From PGYR01 sp048267165 (GTDB lineage Bacteria > Bacteroidota > Ignavibacteria > Kapaibacteriales > UBA2268), in assembly GCA_048267165.1 (NCBI GenBank), contig JBLWYD010000004.1, positions 62,001 to 126,000 of the forward strand: a stretch of 64,000 nucleotides of DNA, given 5' to 3'. Position numbers and translations under genes: made by a program. Shown one piece after another: positions 34,899 to 43,584 of this stretch. The number at the start of each line of letters is the position of its first letter. Position 1 is the first letter of the stretch. The notes beneath the pieces were generated by a model. It was given only the letters and a program-made list of their open reading frames with translations, had not been told where the DNA came from and searched no databases.

Positions 34899-36320
34899 TT
34901 AGTGATTTGCAGCAGTAGCTTCTTCAGCCGGCTTTTCAGCAGCAGGTTCAGCTTCCTTCTCACCACCACCTAATACTTTACCCATTAGCCATTTTGCCAT
35001 TGCTTTACCTTCAGCAGGAGTTAATCCCTGAGCAGGCATACCAGCAGGATATTCAGCAGCATTCTGAGGCGTAGGGCTTAAAATAAATTTAACTAAATCA
35101 CCTTCTTTACCATCATATTTTGGAATTACATCATTATATGCAGGGCCTATTGATTTAGCATCAAATTTATGACAAGCAATACAACGTGTATCAAAAATAG
35201 CTTGAGCGTCAATAACTGGCTCAACATCGGATGGAGCATAGAGTGCGTGTCTTTCTTCTTCAGCTTTTGCATGTATATCAGCAATACTATTCAAGTTCAC
35301 TGCATTACTTATATGGAATGCTTGTTGATCTTGAGCTGCAAACATTGCAAATGATATCATAATAAACATAAATCCATATTTTACACCTGAAGTATGTTCT
35401 TCCGCTTTTGTCAAATAAATTGATTGAGCAAAGAATACTACAAATAGAAGAGATATCAGTCCAAATACGAACATCAAACCTGAAAGTGCATTATTTGGAA
35501 TATTTACTATTTGGAAAGCATAAATTAATGGAATTAATAATGCTGAATAAAGTCCGAATCTTCTAACAAAATTCTTTGATAATTGTCTTTCTTCATCTGT
35601 TGCAAACTTGTAGCCACCTTGCCATGAGAATGCATGGAACATATAAACAGCAGTAGCAAAAGCAGTACCCATAACTAATATTAGTAGAGTTTTGAATATT
35701 GTGCTTGCACTAAGTAACATAGCAAATATTGACTGTCCCCACATTGATTGGTCATAGGCATAAGTAGTAGCGCCAGATAAGAACCATGTAGCAACTAACA
35801 ATAATAATATACCCCAGATACCAGTGAATGCCCCTGTATTTTCAACATCTTCATCTAAAGCATGATATCCATCAACTATAGATTCACTTTTGGAGCGAAC
35901 ATTAGTTTTGAATGAATAAAAAACAGACTTAAAATTTAATGAATTTTTATATACATAAATAGAAGCTACCGCCATTGAAAAGACTAAAAGTCCAACAATA
36001 AGGTATCCAACAACATCGCCTTCAGTTCCAGCTAGTAATTGAGGGTAACTTAATATAAAACTTAGGAAAGGAACAATCCCAAGACCAAACCACATACCTG
36101 TGATACCAGTTCCAACTTTGATTAAATCCTGAGCCAACTTTTGGTATCTGAAATCATTATCTTTCTTTGCTTTACTAGCGGCTCTAATCGAAAGAAAAAC
36201 AGACCCAAACAACAAACCTGTATAGGCGAATAGGAAAGATGCCGAAATATATAGCATCAATCTGATCAACGTCAAATGACTAGAACCAACGGGAATAACC
36301 AAGTCATTAAATAGTTCCAT
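34899..36320 (-). CDS. Polytopic membrane protein with C-terminal cytochrome c domain
   Basis: A 473-residue protein ending the act/cox operon. Eight probable membrane helices fill residues 1-360 (for example LIRLMLYISASFLFAYTGLL and TLLILVMGTAFATAVYMFHA). A soluble monoheme cytochrome c domain follows with CIACHKFDAKSIGPAY near residue 385, a C-terminal Met-ligand region (MPAQGLTPAEGKAMAKWLMG) and an Ala/Glu/Pro-rich tail. I do not recognise the membrane part as a named family. His residues near the helices (SSHLTLI, MFHAFSW) could be cofactor ligands, a feature loosely like CydA-type or quinol-oxidising proteins, but this is a guess. It follows ctaB by 14 bases. Confidence 0.75.
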   Translation of the reverse strand: MELFNDLVIPVGSSHLTLIRLMLYISASFLFAYTGLLFGSVFLSIRAASKAKKDNDFRYQKLAQDLIKVGTGITGMWFGLGIVPFLSFILSYPQLLAGTEGDVVGYLIVGLLVFSMAVASIYVYKNSLNFKSVFYSFKTNVRSKSESIVDGYHALDEDVENTGAFTGIWGILLLLVATWFLSGATTYAYDQSMWGQSIFAMLLSASTIFKTLLILVMGTAFATAVYMFHAFSWQGGYKFATDEERQLSKNFVRRFGLYSALLIPLIYAFQIVNIPNNALSGLMFVFGLISLLFVVFFAQSIYLTKAEEHTSGVKYGFMFIMISFAMFAAQDQQAFHISNAVNLNSIADIHAKAEEERHALYAPSDVEPVIDAQAIFDTRCIACHKFDAKSIGPAYNDVIPKYDGKEGDLVKFILSPTPQNAAEYPAGMPAQGLTPAEGKAMAKWLMGKVLGGGEKEAEPAAEKPAEEATAANH

Positions 36321-36334
36321 TACTTTGCCTTTTT

Positions 36335-37219
36335 CTAAATTATTTTATCAATTATTATTAAAATTAGAATCAATAGTACATATATATTAATAAACATAAA
36401 TGTTTTTCTGATTCGTTTTCTATCTAATTCTCGTTCTAGAAGATATCTTGCATTATAAACTAATGCTAATTCTGTAATAAAAAAGAGTACTTGAGTTAAG
36501 CTATTATCTATAACACCATAAAACGGAATTATCAATGCTACTGACGCTAGTGAAACTATCCAAACGAAAGTAACTCTACCAATTTGTGCTCTATTCAACC
36601 ATCTATTTAACATTACATACCCTGCCTTATCGTATTGTTCATCAAATAACAATAACAATAACCAAAAGTGAGGCATTTGCCATAAGAATAAGAATAATGC
36701 TAAAGCCCATATTGCAGGAGCGTAAAAATAACCTCCGGCTGCAACCCAACCTATAAGCGGTGGTAATCCACCCACTATAGCACCTGGTAAAACGGCTAAG
36801 TTTGATACTCTTTTCATTGGCGTATAAACTAAGTTGTATATTAGTAATGTAACTAATCCAACTAGCATAGCACCAATCTCACATGTACCTAGTAGTAATA
36901 ACATACCGAGTAAAGATAAAATACTAGAAATAGCAAAACCCTTTCCAGAATTTATCCTACCTGAAGCTAATGGTCTTTTACTTGTTCTTTCCATCATTGG
37001 GTCTATTTTTCTTTCTTGCCAATGATTATATGAAGCAGAGCCCATAGACATTAGCATAGTCCCAAAGAATGTTAAAACTAAATTAAGATCAAACTTTACT
37101 TCGTATAGTAGGTATCCTACTAAAGCTGTAATTGCAACAGATATAGAAATTCTATATTTGCCAAGCTCAAATAAATCTTTAATTATACTTGTATCTTCTA
37201 TTTTCACAGAACTTTTCAT
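36335..37219 (-). CDS. ctaB: Protoheme IX farnesyltransferase (heme O synthase)
   Basis: UbiA-family enzyme that adds farnesyl to heme B to make heme O, the precursor of heme A for the oxidase encoded just upstream. The 294 residues hold about nine helices. The prenyl-diphosphate site reads SYNHWQERKIDPMMERTSKR with Asn65, Glu69 (usually Asp) and Asp73, followed by RPLASGRI. The second polar loop includes FDEQYDKAGYVML. Heme A synthase (ctaA) is not in this window. It is 31 bases after coxB. Confidence 0.93.
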   Translation of the reverse strand: MKSSVKIEDTSIIKDLFELGKYRISISVAITALVGYLLYEVKFDLNLVLTFFGTMLMSMGSASYNHWQERKIDPMMERTSKRPLASGRINSGKGFAISSILSLLGMLLLLGTCEIGAMLVGLVTLLIYNLVYTPMKRVSNLAVLPGAIVGGLPPLIGWVAAGGYFYAPAIWALALFLFLWQMPHFWLLLLLFDEQYDKAGYVMLNRWLNRAQIGRVTFVWIVSLASVALIIPFYGVIDNSLTQVLFFITELALVYNARYLLERELDRKRIRKTFMFINIYVLLILILIIIDKII

Positions 37220-37250
37220 TTAACTCCTAACTCATAGGAAAGGATTCAAA

Positions 37251-37940
37251 TTAATTTTCGTTGTTTCCTGACATCTCAGTAGATTCAGATTCAACAGTTT
37301 CTTCTATCGTAGTAGTTACATCTTCTTTCTTGTCACCACCTTGAGATTCAACCCAAGCATAGTATTCATCTTGTTCCAATACTACGAACTTTTTGTACAT
37401 ATTCCAGTGATTTACACCACAATACTCTGCACAAGCTATGTCATATACACCAGTTTTGAGTGGAGTAATAACTACGAATCCTGTTCTACCTGGTACAGCA
37501 TCTTCTTTTATTCTGAAAGCAGGTATGTAAAAACTATGTAAAACATCAAGAGAAGTTATATTAAATTTTAATGTTTTACCAACTGGTACATATAGTGTAT
37601 CAGTAGTAGCTCCATTTTCATATTTAAAATCCCAATCCCACATTTTTGCAACTACTGAGTATTCTTCATCAAATTCTTTCGTATTTCTCAAATCTGAATA
37701 ATCTGTATATCCGTAATAAAACATTGATAGTACAATAATAGTAGGGATTACAATCCATATAACTTCTATCACAGCATTACCATGATATTGAGTAGGTATT
37801 GGATTCTTACTAGCTCTATACTTTATAACAAAGTAAATCATAGCAACAGTAACTAACAGTAACATAAGAACCGAAAAAGCTGTTATATAGAGCATTGCTC
37901 CATCTACTGTGCCAACGTATTTTGAAGTTTGTTCAAACAT
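37251..37940 (-). CDS. coxB: Cytochrome c oxidase subunit II
   Basis: A 229-residue protein with two N-terminal helices (about 10-38 and 58-80) and a periplasmic cupredoxin domain. The binuclear CuA site is complete: CAEYCGVNHWNM, plus the aromatic MWDWDFKYENG electron entry patch. It lacks the C-terminal cytochrome c domain of caa3 oxidases, ending instead in an acidic Glu/Thr tail of about 30 residues. Electron donation must therefore come from a separate cytochrome, for which this operon offers several. Three bases separate it from coxD. Confidence 0.96.
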   Translation of the reverse strand: MFEQTSKYVGTVDGAMLYITAFSVLMLLLVTVAMIYFVIKYRASKNPIPTQYHGNAVIEVIWIVIPTIIVLSMFYYGYTDYSDLRNTKEFDEEYSVVAKMWDWDFKYENGATTDTLYVPVGKTLKFNITSLDVLHSFYIPAFRIKEDAVPGRTGFVVITPLKTGVYDIACAEYCGVNHWNMYKKFVVLEQDEYYAWVESQGGDKKEDVTTTIEETVESESTEMSGNNEN

Positions 37941-37943
37941 TTT

Positions 37944-38261
37944 CTATCCAGTGTATGTATTGAATAAATCAAATGAATAAATAACAAATATGATCATAAA
38001 TATAAATCCACATGCAACTAAGATGCCCTTCATAAGTATGTCGTCATATTTGATATGCATAAATATATTAATTACAAGCATTGCCTTTATCGAAGCTATT
38101 AGCATAGCAAAGAAGAAAGTATAATCACCTAAGTTTACACTTGCAACTGTTACTGTCAATGCAGTTAGCGCTACAAGTACCAACCATATCATTACGTTCT
38201 TGCCGTAACTAGGTACGTGATCGTGTTTATCAACACTAGTATGTTCGTTGTGTCCGCTCAT
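37944..38261 (-). CDS. coxD: Cytochrome c oxidase subunit IV-like small membrane protein
   Basis: A 105-residue protein with three helices (VMIWLVLVALTALTVTVASV, FFAMLIASIKAMLVINIFMH, GILVACGFIFMIIFVIYSFD) and a His-rich start. This is the COX4_pro/CtaF-like accessory subunit that stabilises bacterial aa3 oxidases. I start at ATG 38259-38261, which has AAGGG seven bases upstream; an in-frame TTG two codons earlier is less likely. Gene order coxA-coxC-coxD-coxB differs from the coxB-first order common elsewhere. Confidence 0.86.
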   Translation of the reverse strand: MSGHNEHTSVDKHDHVPSYGKNVMIWLVLVALTALTVTVASVNLGDYTFFFAMLIASIKAMLVINIFMHIKYDDILMKGILVACGFIFMIIFVIYSFDLFNTYTG

Positions 38262-38271
38262 TTTCAACCCT

Positions 38272-38952
38272 TTAGTGTAATAGATAGAATAATGGGAATA
38301 AGAAAATCCAAATCAAATCTACTAAGTGCCAGTATAAACCCGCATTTTCTAGTACAATATATTTGTTTGAATTAATTGTTCCAGTTCTAATAAAAGCAAA
38401 ACAGAATACCATAATCACCATTCCAACTATAACGTGGAACGTGTGCAATCCTGTCATCAAATAGTACAAACCAAAGAATACAACTTCCCCAGCAGGTCTA
38501 GTTTCTCTCAATTCCATTGACCCCGGATAAATACCGTGATGAATCTTCGCAGACCATTCAAAGTACTTATTCACACAGAAAGTAGCACCAAAACCGAAAG
38601 TAACGATTAGATAAAACAATGAAGTTTTTATACTTTCTCTACGTAAAGCAACTATTGATAATACCATTGTTAATGAACTAGTTAATAATACAAGTGTATT
38701 AACAGCACCCATTACAATATTCAATTCCATTGCAGCATGATGATAATCTTGTGGATAGGCTATTCTATACCCATAATACAAGACAAATAGTCCGCCAAAC
38801 AATAGCACTTCTGTAAATAGGAATAACCACATACCAAACTTGGATCCGTAATCATCTCTATGGAAATGGACATAAAGTTTTTCATTGTCACCATAACCGT
38901 GTCCGGCATGGTTATTTGAATGCTCGTGAGCATCAACAGATGTAGTACTCAA
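38272..38952 (-). CDS. coxC: Cytochrome c oxidase subunit III
   Basis: A 226-residue membrane protein with five or more helices and the subunit III landmarks GMWLFLFTEVLLFGGLFVLY, YYLMTGLHTFHVIVGMVIM and LYWHLVDLIWIFLFPLFYL. A His-rich N-terminus (DAHEHSNNHAGHGYGD) precedes the first helix. The start codon is TTG (38950-38952), supported by AGGAG ten bases upstream and by lack of an ATG in the right place. It starts one base after the coxA stop. Confidence 0.94.
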   Translation of the reverse strand: MSTTSVDAHEHSNNHAGHGYGDNEKLYVHFHRDDYGSKFGMWLFLFTEVLLFGGLFVLYYGYRIAYPQDYHHAAMELNIVMGAVNTLVLLTSSLTMVLSIVALRRESIKTSLFYLIVTFGFGATFCVNKYFEWSAKIHHGIYPGSMELRETRPAGEVVFFGLYYLMTGLHTFHVIVGMVIMVFCFAFIRTGTINSNKYIVLENAGLYWHLVDLIWIFLFPLFYLLH

Positions 38953-38953
38953 T

Positions 38954-40642
38954 TTAGCTATTCTCCTGATTAGTAATATCGTTTTCTTTATTTTCTATAT
39001 ATTGTCTGTCTTTAAATACTCTTTCATCATGACCATGGTAATCATACGGGTCGTGACTAGGTACAGGCGTTTCTATAAAGTTTAATAATGGTGGTGGTGA
39101 TGGCATTGCCCATTCTAATGTTTTAGCACCCCAAGGGTTAGCACCAGCAGGTTTACCTTTGAATACAGCTATAAGTAAATTAGTAAACATAAGTAATATT
39201 GCTGTAATTAGTATCCAAGAACCTACAGTAGATACTACATGATATATTTGGAATTCAGGAAGATAATCAAAATATCTTCTAGGCATTCCCATATAACCCA
39301 TTATAAACATTGGGAAATATAATACATTTGCACCAATAAAATACATCACTACACCAACTTTTGCAACCTTTTCGTTATGCATTGTTCCAAACATCTTAGG
39401 GAACCAATAATGCATACCGGCAATAAACATAGATAGAATACCACCAATAATTACATAGTGAAAGTGAGCTATAACAAAATATGTATCATGTAAATGGATA
39501 TCAGTTGAAATTGCACCTAAATGCAAACCTGTAAGTCCACCAATCGAGAATAAGAATATTGCACTTAATGCCATTAACATAGGTGAAGAAAGTACAATAG
39601 TACCTCTCCACAATGTAGCAACCCAGTTAAATACTTTTACACCAGTTGGAATAGCAACAAAGAATGTTAGAAACGAAAATACTGTTTTAGCAGTATCACT
39701 CATTCCACTTGAAAACATGTGGTGAGCCCATACCATATAACCAATTACAGCTATTGACATTGTAGATATGGCCATAACTTTATAACCAAAAACAGATTTA
39801 CGTGAGAATGTTGCCACTACATCAGATATTACACCAAACGCTGGTATAGCCATTATATAAACAGCTGGGTGAGAATATATCCAGAATAAATGTTGATATA
39901 AAACTGGATCTCCACCTAGAGTTGGATCAAATATACCAAATCCGAATGATCTTTCTAATAATACTAGAACAATTGTAATACCAATAATTGGTGTAGCTAC
40001 AACTTGAATCCAAGCAGTTGAATATAATGCCCATGTAAATAATGGCATTTCAAACATTTTCATCCCTTTTACTCTCATTCTATGACATGTCGTAACAAAG
40101 TTTAGTCCAGTCAAAATAGAAGAGAATCCTAGTATAAATGCAGCGAGTAGAGTTAAGGTAACATCGGTTCCAGTCCGCAAACTGTAAGGAACATAAAAAG
40201 TCCATCCAGTATCAATATGAGTTTGAAATATCAATGAATAAAGAGCTAAAAATGCTCCTATTAAGTATAAGTGATATGACAACAGATTAATTCTAGGAAA
40301 TGCAACATCTTCAGCACCAATTTGTAGAGGTAAAAAGAAATTACCGAATACTGCTGGAATACCTGGAATAATGAATAGGAATACCATTATCATTCCATGC
40401 AATGTAAAGAAAGAGTTATAAGTCTGAGCATCTACAATAGTAGGGCCAGGAGTTAACATCTCTAATCTCATCAAAAAGGCAAAAGTTAAACCTACCAAGA
40501 AAAATGATAGAATAGAAACTAAATACATAACACCTATTCGCTTATGGTCAGTAGTTAACAACCATGCAAGTAAGCCTTTATGCTTTGTTTTAACTTGAAA
40601 ATAATTCGTATAATTTTTATTAGTTGTACTGTTCATGCTCAT
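38954..40642 (-). CDS. coxA: Cytochrome c oxidase subunit I, A2-type heme-copper oxidase
   Basis: Catalytic subunit (562 aa) that reduces O2 and pumps protons. About twelve helices. Heme a ligand in FFTLHGMIMVF, CuB/cross-linked Tyr site in FWIYSHPAVYIMAIPAFGV (near residue 256), and the heme ligand pair in HDTYFVIAHFHYV. The helix VI motif is YSHPAVY, without the Glu of mitochondrial-type enzymes, which defines the A2 group (as in Rhodothermus and Thermus caa3). FSIGGLTGLHLG supports a K-channel. The start ATG overlaps the SCO stop by four bases, coxC follows by one base. Confidence 0.97.
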   Translation of the reverse strand: MSMNSTTNKNYTNYFQVKTKHKGLLAWLLTTDHKRIGVMYLVSILSFFLVGLTFAFLMRLEMLTPGPTIVDAQTYNSFFTLHGMIMVFLFIIPGIPAVFGNFFLPLQIGAEDVAFPRINLLSYHLYLIGAFLALYSLIFQTHIDTGWTFYVPYSLRTGTDVTLTLLAAFILGFSSILTGLNFVTTCHRMRVKGMKMFEMPLFTWALYSTAWIQVVATPIIGITIVLVLLERSFGFGIFDPTLGGDPVLYQHLFWIYSHPAVYIMAIPAFGVISDVVATFSRKSVFGYKVMAISTMSIAVIGYMVWAHHMFSSGMSDTAKTVFSFLTFFVAIPTGVKVFNWVATLWRGTIVLSSPMLMALSAIFLFSIGGLTGLHLGAISTDIHLHDTYFVIAHFHYVIIGGILSMFIAGMHYWFPKMFGTMHNEKVAKVGVVMYFIGANVLYFPMFIMGYMGMPRRYFDYLPEFQIYHVVSTVGSWILITAILLMFTNLLIAVFKGKPAGANPWGAKTLEWAMPSPPPLLNFIETPVPSHDPYDYHGHDERVFKDRQYIENKENDITNQENS

Positions 40643-41427
40643 TTTACAACTGTCTCCAATTTATTTTTTTCTTTTTTTGAAGAAAATATTAAGTATCCAA
40701 TAAATATAAGTAACGTAAGTGTCATTGTTCCCCCAACTATTGGGAGTAAATTCAATACATACGATCTACCTTCTGGATCATATTTAAAGCACATTTCTAA
40801 AAAATTATTGATAGTTGGTTGTGCTAAACCTTTACTAGCTTCTATAATTGACATCTTAAAGTTAAAAGGTAAAAATTCTGTTCCATTGTGATATCTAGTT
40901 ATTTTACCATCTGGCGATAAAACCACTAATACTGCACTATGAAGATAATCTTTTTCACCTTCTTTTGAAAAATTAAAGCCAAGTGCTTTAGTCAGTCTTC
41001 TAATTTGAACACTATCCCCTGTCATGAATTTCCATCCGTTTGGATCAACTTTACGTTGAAGTCCAGCAAGATAATTTTTCTTCCATTTTGAAGATATTTC
41101 AGAATCTTCATTATGGTCAAAACTGATAGAGAAAGCATTGTAATCTTGACCAGGAATCAAATCAGTTGATTCAATTACTTCTGCAAAACCTTCTAACAAG
41201 GGACTACAGATTCCGGGACAATTAAAATAAACCATTGAAATTACAGCTGGTTTACCATCTAATTGATCGAGTAGATTTACTTCTACCCCATCTGAATTAG
41301 TGAATCTTACATCTCTAGGGATGTATTCATTAAGCTTTTCTTCTACTCCTACTTTTTCATTTGCTTCTTTTTGAGCAAATAAAAGAGTTGGGAGTAATAA
41401 ACAAAGAACTAATTTTCTTATAAACAT
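40639..41427 (-). CDS. SCO1/SenC family copper chaperone
   Basis: Thioredoxin-fold protein that delivers copper to the CuA site of subunit II. A signal peptide or anchor begins MFIRKLVLCLLLPTLLFAQ. Copper ligands are Cys70 and Cys74 (YFNCPGICSPL) and a later His in KDYLHSAVLVV. A C-terminal helix (LLPIVGGTMTLTLLIFIGYL) tethers it to the membrane, so it has two anchors, more than most SCO proteins. Starting at ATG 41427 gives a clean signal peptide; an earlier in-frame ATG at 41460 would overlap the upstream gene. It overlaps coxA by four bases. Confidence 0.92.
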   Translation of the reverse strand: MFIRKLVLCLLLPTLLFAQKEANEKVGVEEKLNEYIPRDVRFTNSDGVEVNLLDQLDGKPAVISMVYFNCPGICSPLLEGFAEVIESTDLIPGQDYNAFSISFDHNEDSEISSKWKKNYLAGLQRKVDPNGWKFMTGDSVQIRRLTKALGFNFSKEGEKDYLHSAVLVVLSPDGKITRYHNGTEFLPFNFKMSIIEASKGLAQPTINNFLEMCFKYDPEGRSYVLNLLPIVGGTMTLTLLIFIGYLIFSSKKEKNKLETVVK

Positions 41428-41437
41428 TTTTAATACG

Positions 41438-42361
41438 TTAGTTAACTGAGTATAAACCAACTAATTTTGAGTGTAATTGTGACCACTCTTCGTCTGTCAA
41501 GTTAACAACACTAGTATTAAAACCATTCTGTGGCAAATCACTAAGTACTAACTTTTTAAATCTACTCATATCAGATTTCCAATCAGATGTGTTGTTAAGA
41601 GAGTATAATGCTCTATCTACATTTGATGTGTTATTTGTTAAAATAGTTACATCACTAGTCTGATTAAAATTTGATTTTACAGCTTTAAAGCTATTAGTTT
41701 TATCTTTCGAAACTAGCTTAGTTGCTTTATCTAAAGATATCTGATTCTTAGTAGTTCTTCCGTCAGCCAAAGAATAAGTCAAATCTAAGTTTGATAATTC
41801 TTCTTCACTTACATCAGGAAAAGTTGCCAATGATCTAATATAGTGTATAATCCCAAATCTTTCTTTCACTGTTAACTGATTGTATGAATTCATACCATTA
41901 GCAACAATTCCTTCTTCTAAAGTCTTATACATACTTTCAAATGTATTACCATTAGTCCATCCATCTTCAGCATGAAAATTTCGAGGAGCAGGATTCAATC
42001 CACCTCCAGCTGGTCCATCACCTTTACCATTATCACCATGGCAAGAAACGCAATTTACTTGATATAATTCCTTACCAGTTGCAATTAATTCAGGAGTAGG
42101 ATTGTTACCTAATTCGGTAACATCAATACCTTCTTGTAACTGACCTTTTTGTTCAGTTACATCACCTTCTCTTTCTACATTTATTGAGTTGATAAACTTA
42201 GGGTCATTATCAGAGATATAATCTTGATGCTGAACATAATATTTACCAGCTACAATTATAGAAACAAGAACAACTAAATAAACCAATCCCATCCATCTAG
42301 ATGGAGTAGAGAATATCTGCTTAAAGTCAACTTCTGTTTGATATTTTTTATTATCTGACAT
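41438..42361 (-). CDS. Membrane-anchored monoheme cytochrome c (ActE-like)
   Basis: A 307-residue protein with a helix at about 24-42 (GLVYLVVLVSIIVAGKYYV) and a periplasmic cytochrome c domain with CVSCHGDNGKGDG near residue 103 and a Met-ligand region containing NGMNSYNQLTVKERFGIIHY. Residues about 190-307 follow the heme domain and match no family I know. It sits between actF and sco and could be the ActE-type subunit of alternative complex III or a carrier to the oxidase. Note that the ActD-like protein already carries a heme domain. Confidence 0.78.
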   Translation of the reverse strand: MSDNKKYQTEVDFKQIFSTPSRWMGLVYLVVLVSIIVAGKYYVQHQDYISDNDPKFINSINVEREGDVTEQKGQLQEGIDVTELGNNPTPELIATGKELYQVNCVSCHGDNGKGDGPAGGGLNPAPRNFHAEDGWTNGNTFESMYKTLEEGIVANGMNSYNQLTVKERFGIIHYIRSLATFPDVSEEELSNLDLTYSLADGRTTKNQISLDKATKLVSKDKTNSFKAVKSNFNQTSDVTILTNNTSNVDRALYSLNNTSDWKSDMSRFKKLVLSDLPQNGFNTSVVNLTDEEWSQLHSKLVGLYSVN

Positions 42362-42381
42362 TTCTTTCTCTATAATTTTAA

Positions 42382-43584
42382 TTATATTCTAAAATCTAAA
42401 GCTCTGTTCAACTTAGGGTCACCAATTGCAATATGGTTCTTTTTATTAGCAGCCAAATAGTAAAACACTAATATTATACCTGCTGATAAAGCAATAAATC
42501 CTAATTCAATCCAGCCGAATACTGGTCCTTCAGTTCCACTCATTCTATTATAAGTAGGCATTACCAACCAATACATATCATATATATGAGCACCGATTAT
42601 CCAAAATGCAGCCAGTTTCAATCTGCTTGGATTCATCTTTGAGTTTCTATTTAATAGTAATCCAAAAGGAATAATAAATTTAATAAATATTAGCCCAATT
42701 GACAAATATTCCCATCCATTTTCCATTCTTGGTAAAAACCAAAATGTTTCTTCTGGAACATTGGCATACCAAATTAGCATATATTGTGAGAATGCCATAT
42801 ACATCCAAAACGCAGTGAATGCAAACATCAGTCCACCCATACTATAGTAATGATTACCATTAATTTGCTTTAATAAATTACCATTGCTTTTCAAGCTTAG
42901 TGTAATTAATGTTAATACAGCCATAGCAGTAGCGAAAGTACCTGCAAAATAATATACACCGAAAATAGTAGAGAACCAATGTGGCTCAAGACTCATAGCA
43001 TAATCTATAGCAATCATTGTAATACTGATTGCAAATAGTGGCATAAATGCTGCAGAAATTAATGCATTAATTTTTGTTGTTTTTTGACTCTGAGTTGTGT
43101 CTTGTTTATTAGAATTTCTTAAGTAAATAAATAAGAATAATGTCATTACAACAAATATACCTATTGAACGAGCATAAAAGAACCCTTCATTCAAATATGG
43201 AGATTTCTGATATAAGATTGGGTCATTCATAACAACGTCTAAATGAGTCCATTCAAATATATCGTGCATATTGAATAGAATAGGTAACGCTAATAATGGC
43301 ATAGCCAAAAATATAAATCCTTGATGCTCAGCTATTCTTCTAAAAGGTACACTCCATACAGCTCCAGCAATATGTTCAAGTGCAACTAAAAAGATAGCAC
43401 CCATACCAACACTTACTATTAGCAGTAATGATATAATATTGTTGAAAGAAGCTCTCATTGGATCAAACTGATAAGCTAATATAGCTGATACAATTCCAAT
43501 TATTAAAAGTGGTAAACCAAATTTAAGAAATCCTTTTGGTAAATCCTTCTTTGTATATTCTATTTTTGTTTCGTGGTGGCTCAT
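42382..43584 (-). CDS. actF: Alternative complex III subunit ActF
   Basis: Polytopic membrane subunit (400 aa, about ten helices) related to the quinone-binding NrfD-like ActC and paired with it in the complex. LLLIVSVGMGAIFLVALEHI, WSVPFRRIAEHQGF, GWIELGFIALSAG and the WMYMAFSQYMLIWYANVP stretch match ActF proteins. In known structures ActC holds the quinol site and ActF a proton path. It starts at an ATGA overlap with the ActD-like gene. Confidence 0.88.
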   Translation of the reverse strand: MSHHETKIEYTKKDLPKGFLKFGLPLLIIGIVSAILAYQFDPMRASFNNIISLLLIVSVGMGAIFLVALEHIAGAVWSVPFRRIAEHQGFIFLAMPLLALPILFNMHDIFEWTHLDVVMNDPILYQKSPYLNEGFFYARSIGIFVVMTLFLFIYLRNSNKQDTTQSQKTTKINALISAAFMPLFAISITMIAIDYAMSLEPHWFSTIFGVYYFAGTFATAMAVLTLITLSLKSNGNLLKQINGNHYYSMGGLMFAFTAFWMYMAFSQYMLIWYANVPEETFWFLPRMENGWEYLSIGLIFIKFIIPFGLLLNRNSKMNPSRLKLAAFWIIGAHIYDMYWLVMPTYNRMSGTEGPVFGWIELGFIALSAGIILVFYYLAANKKNHIAIGDPKLNRALDFRI

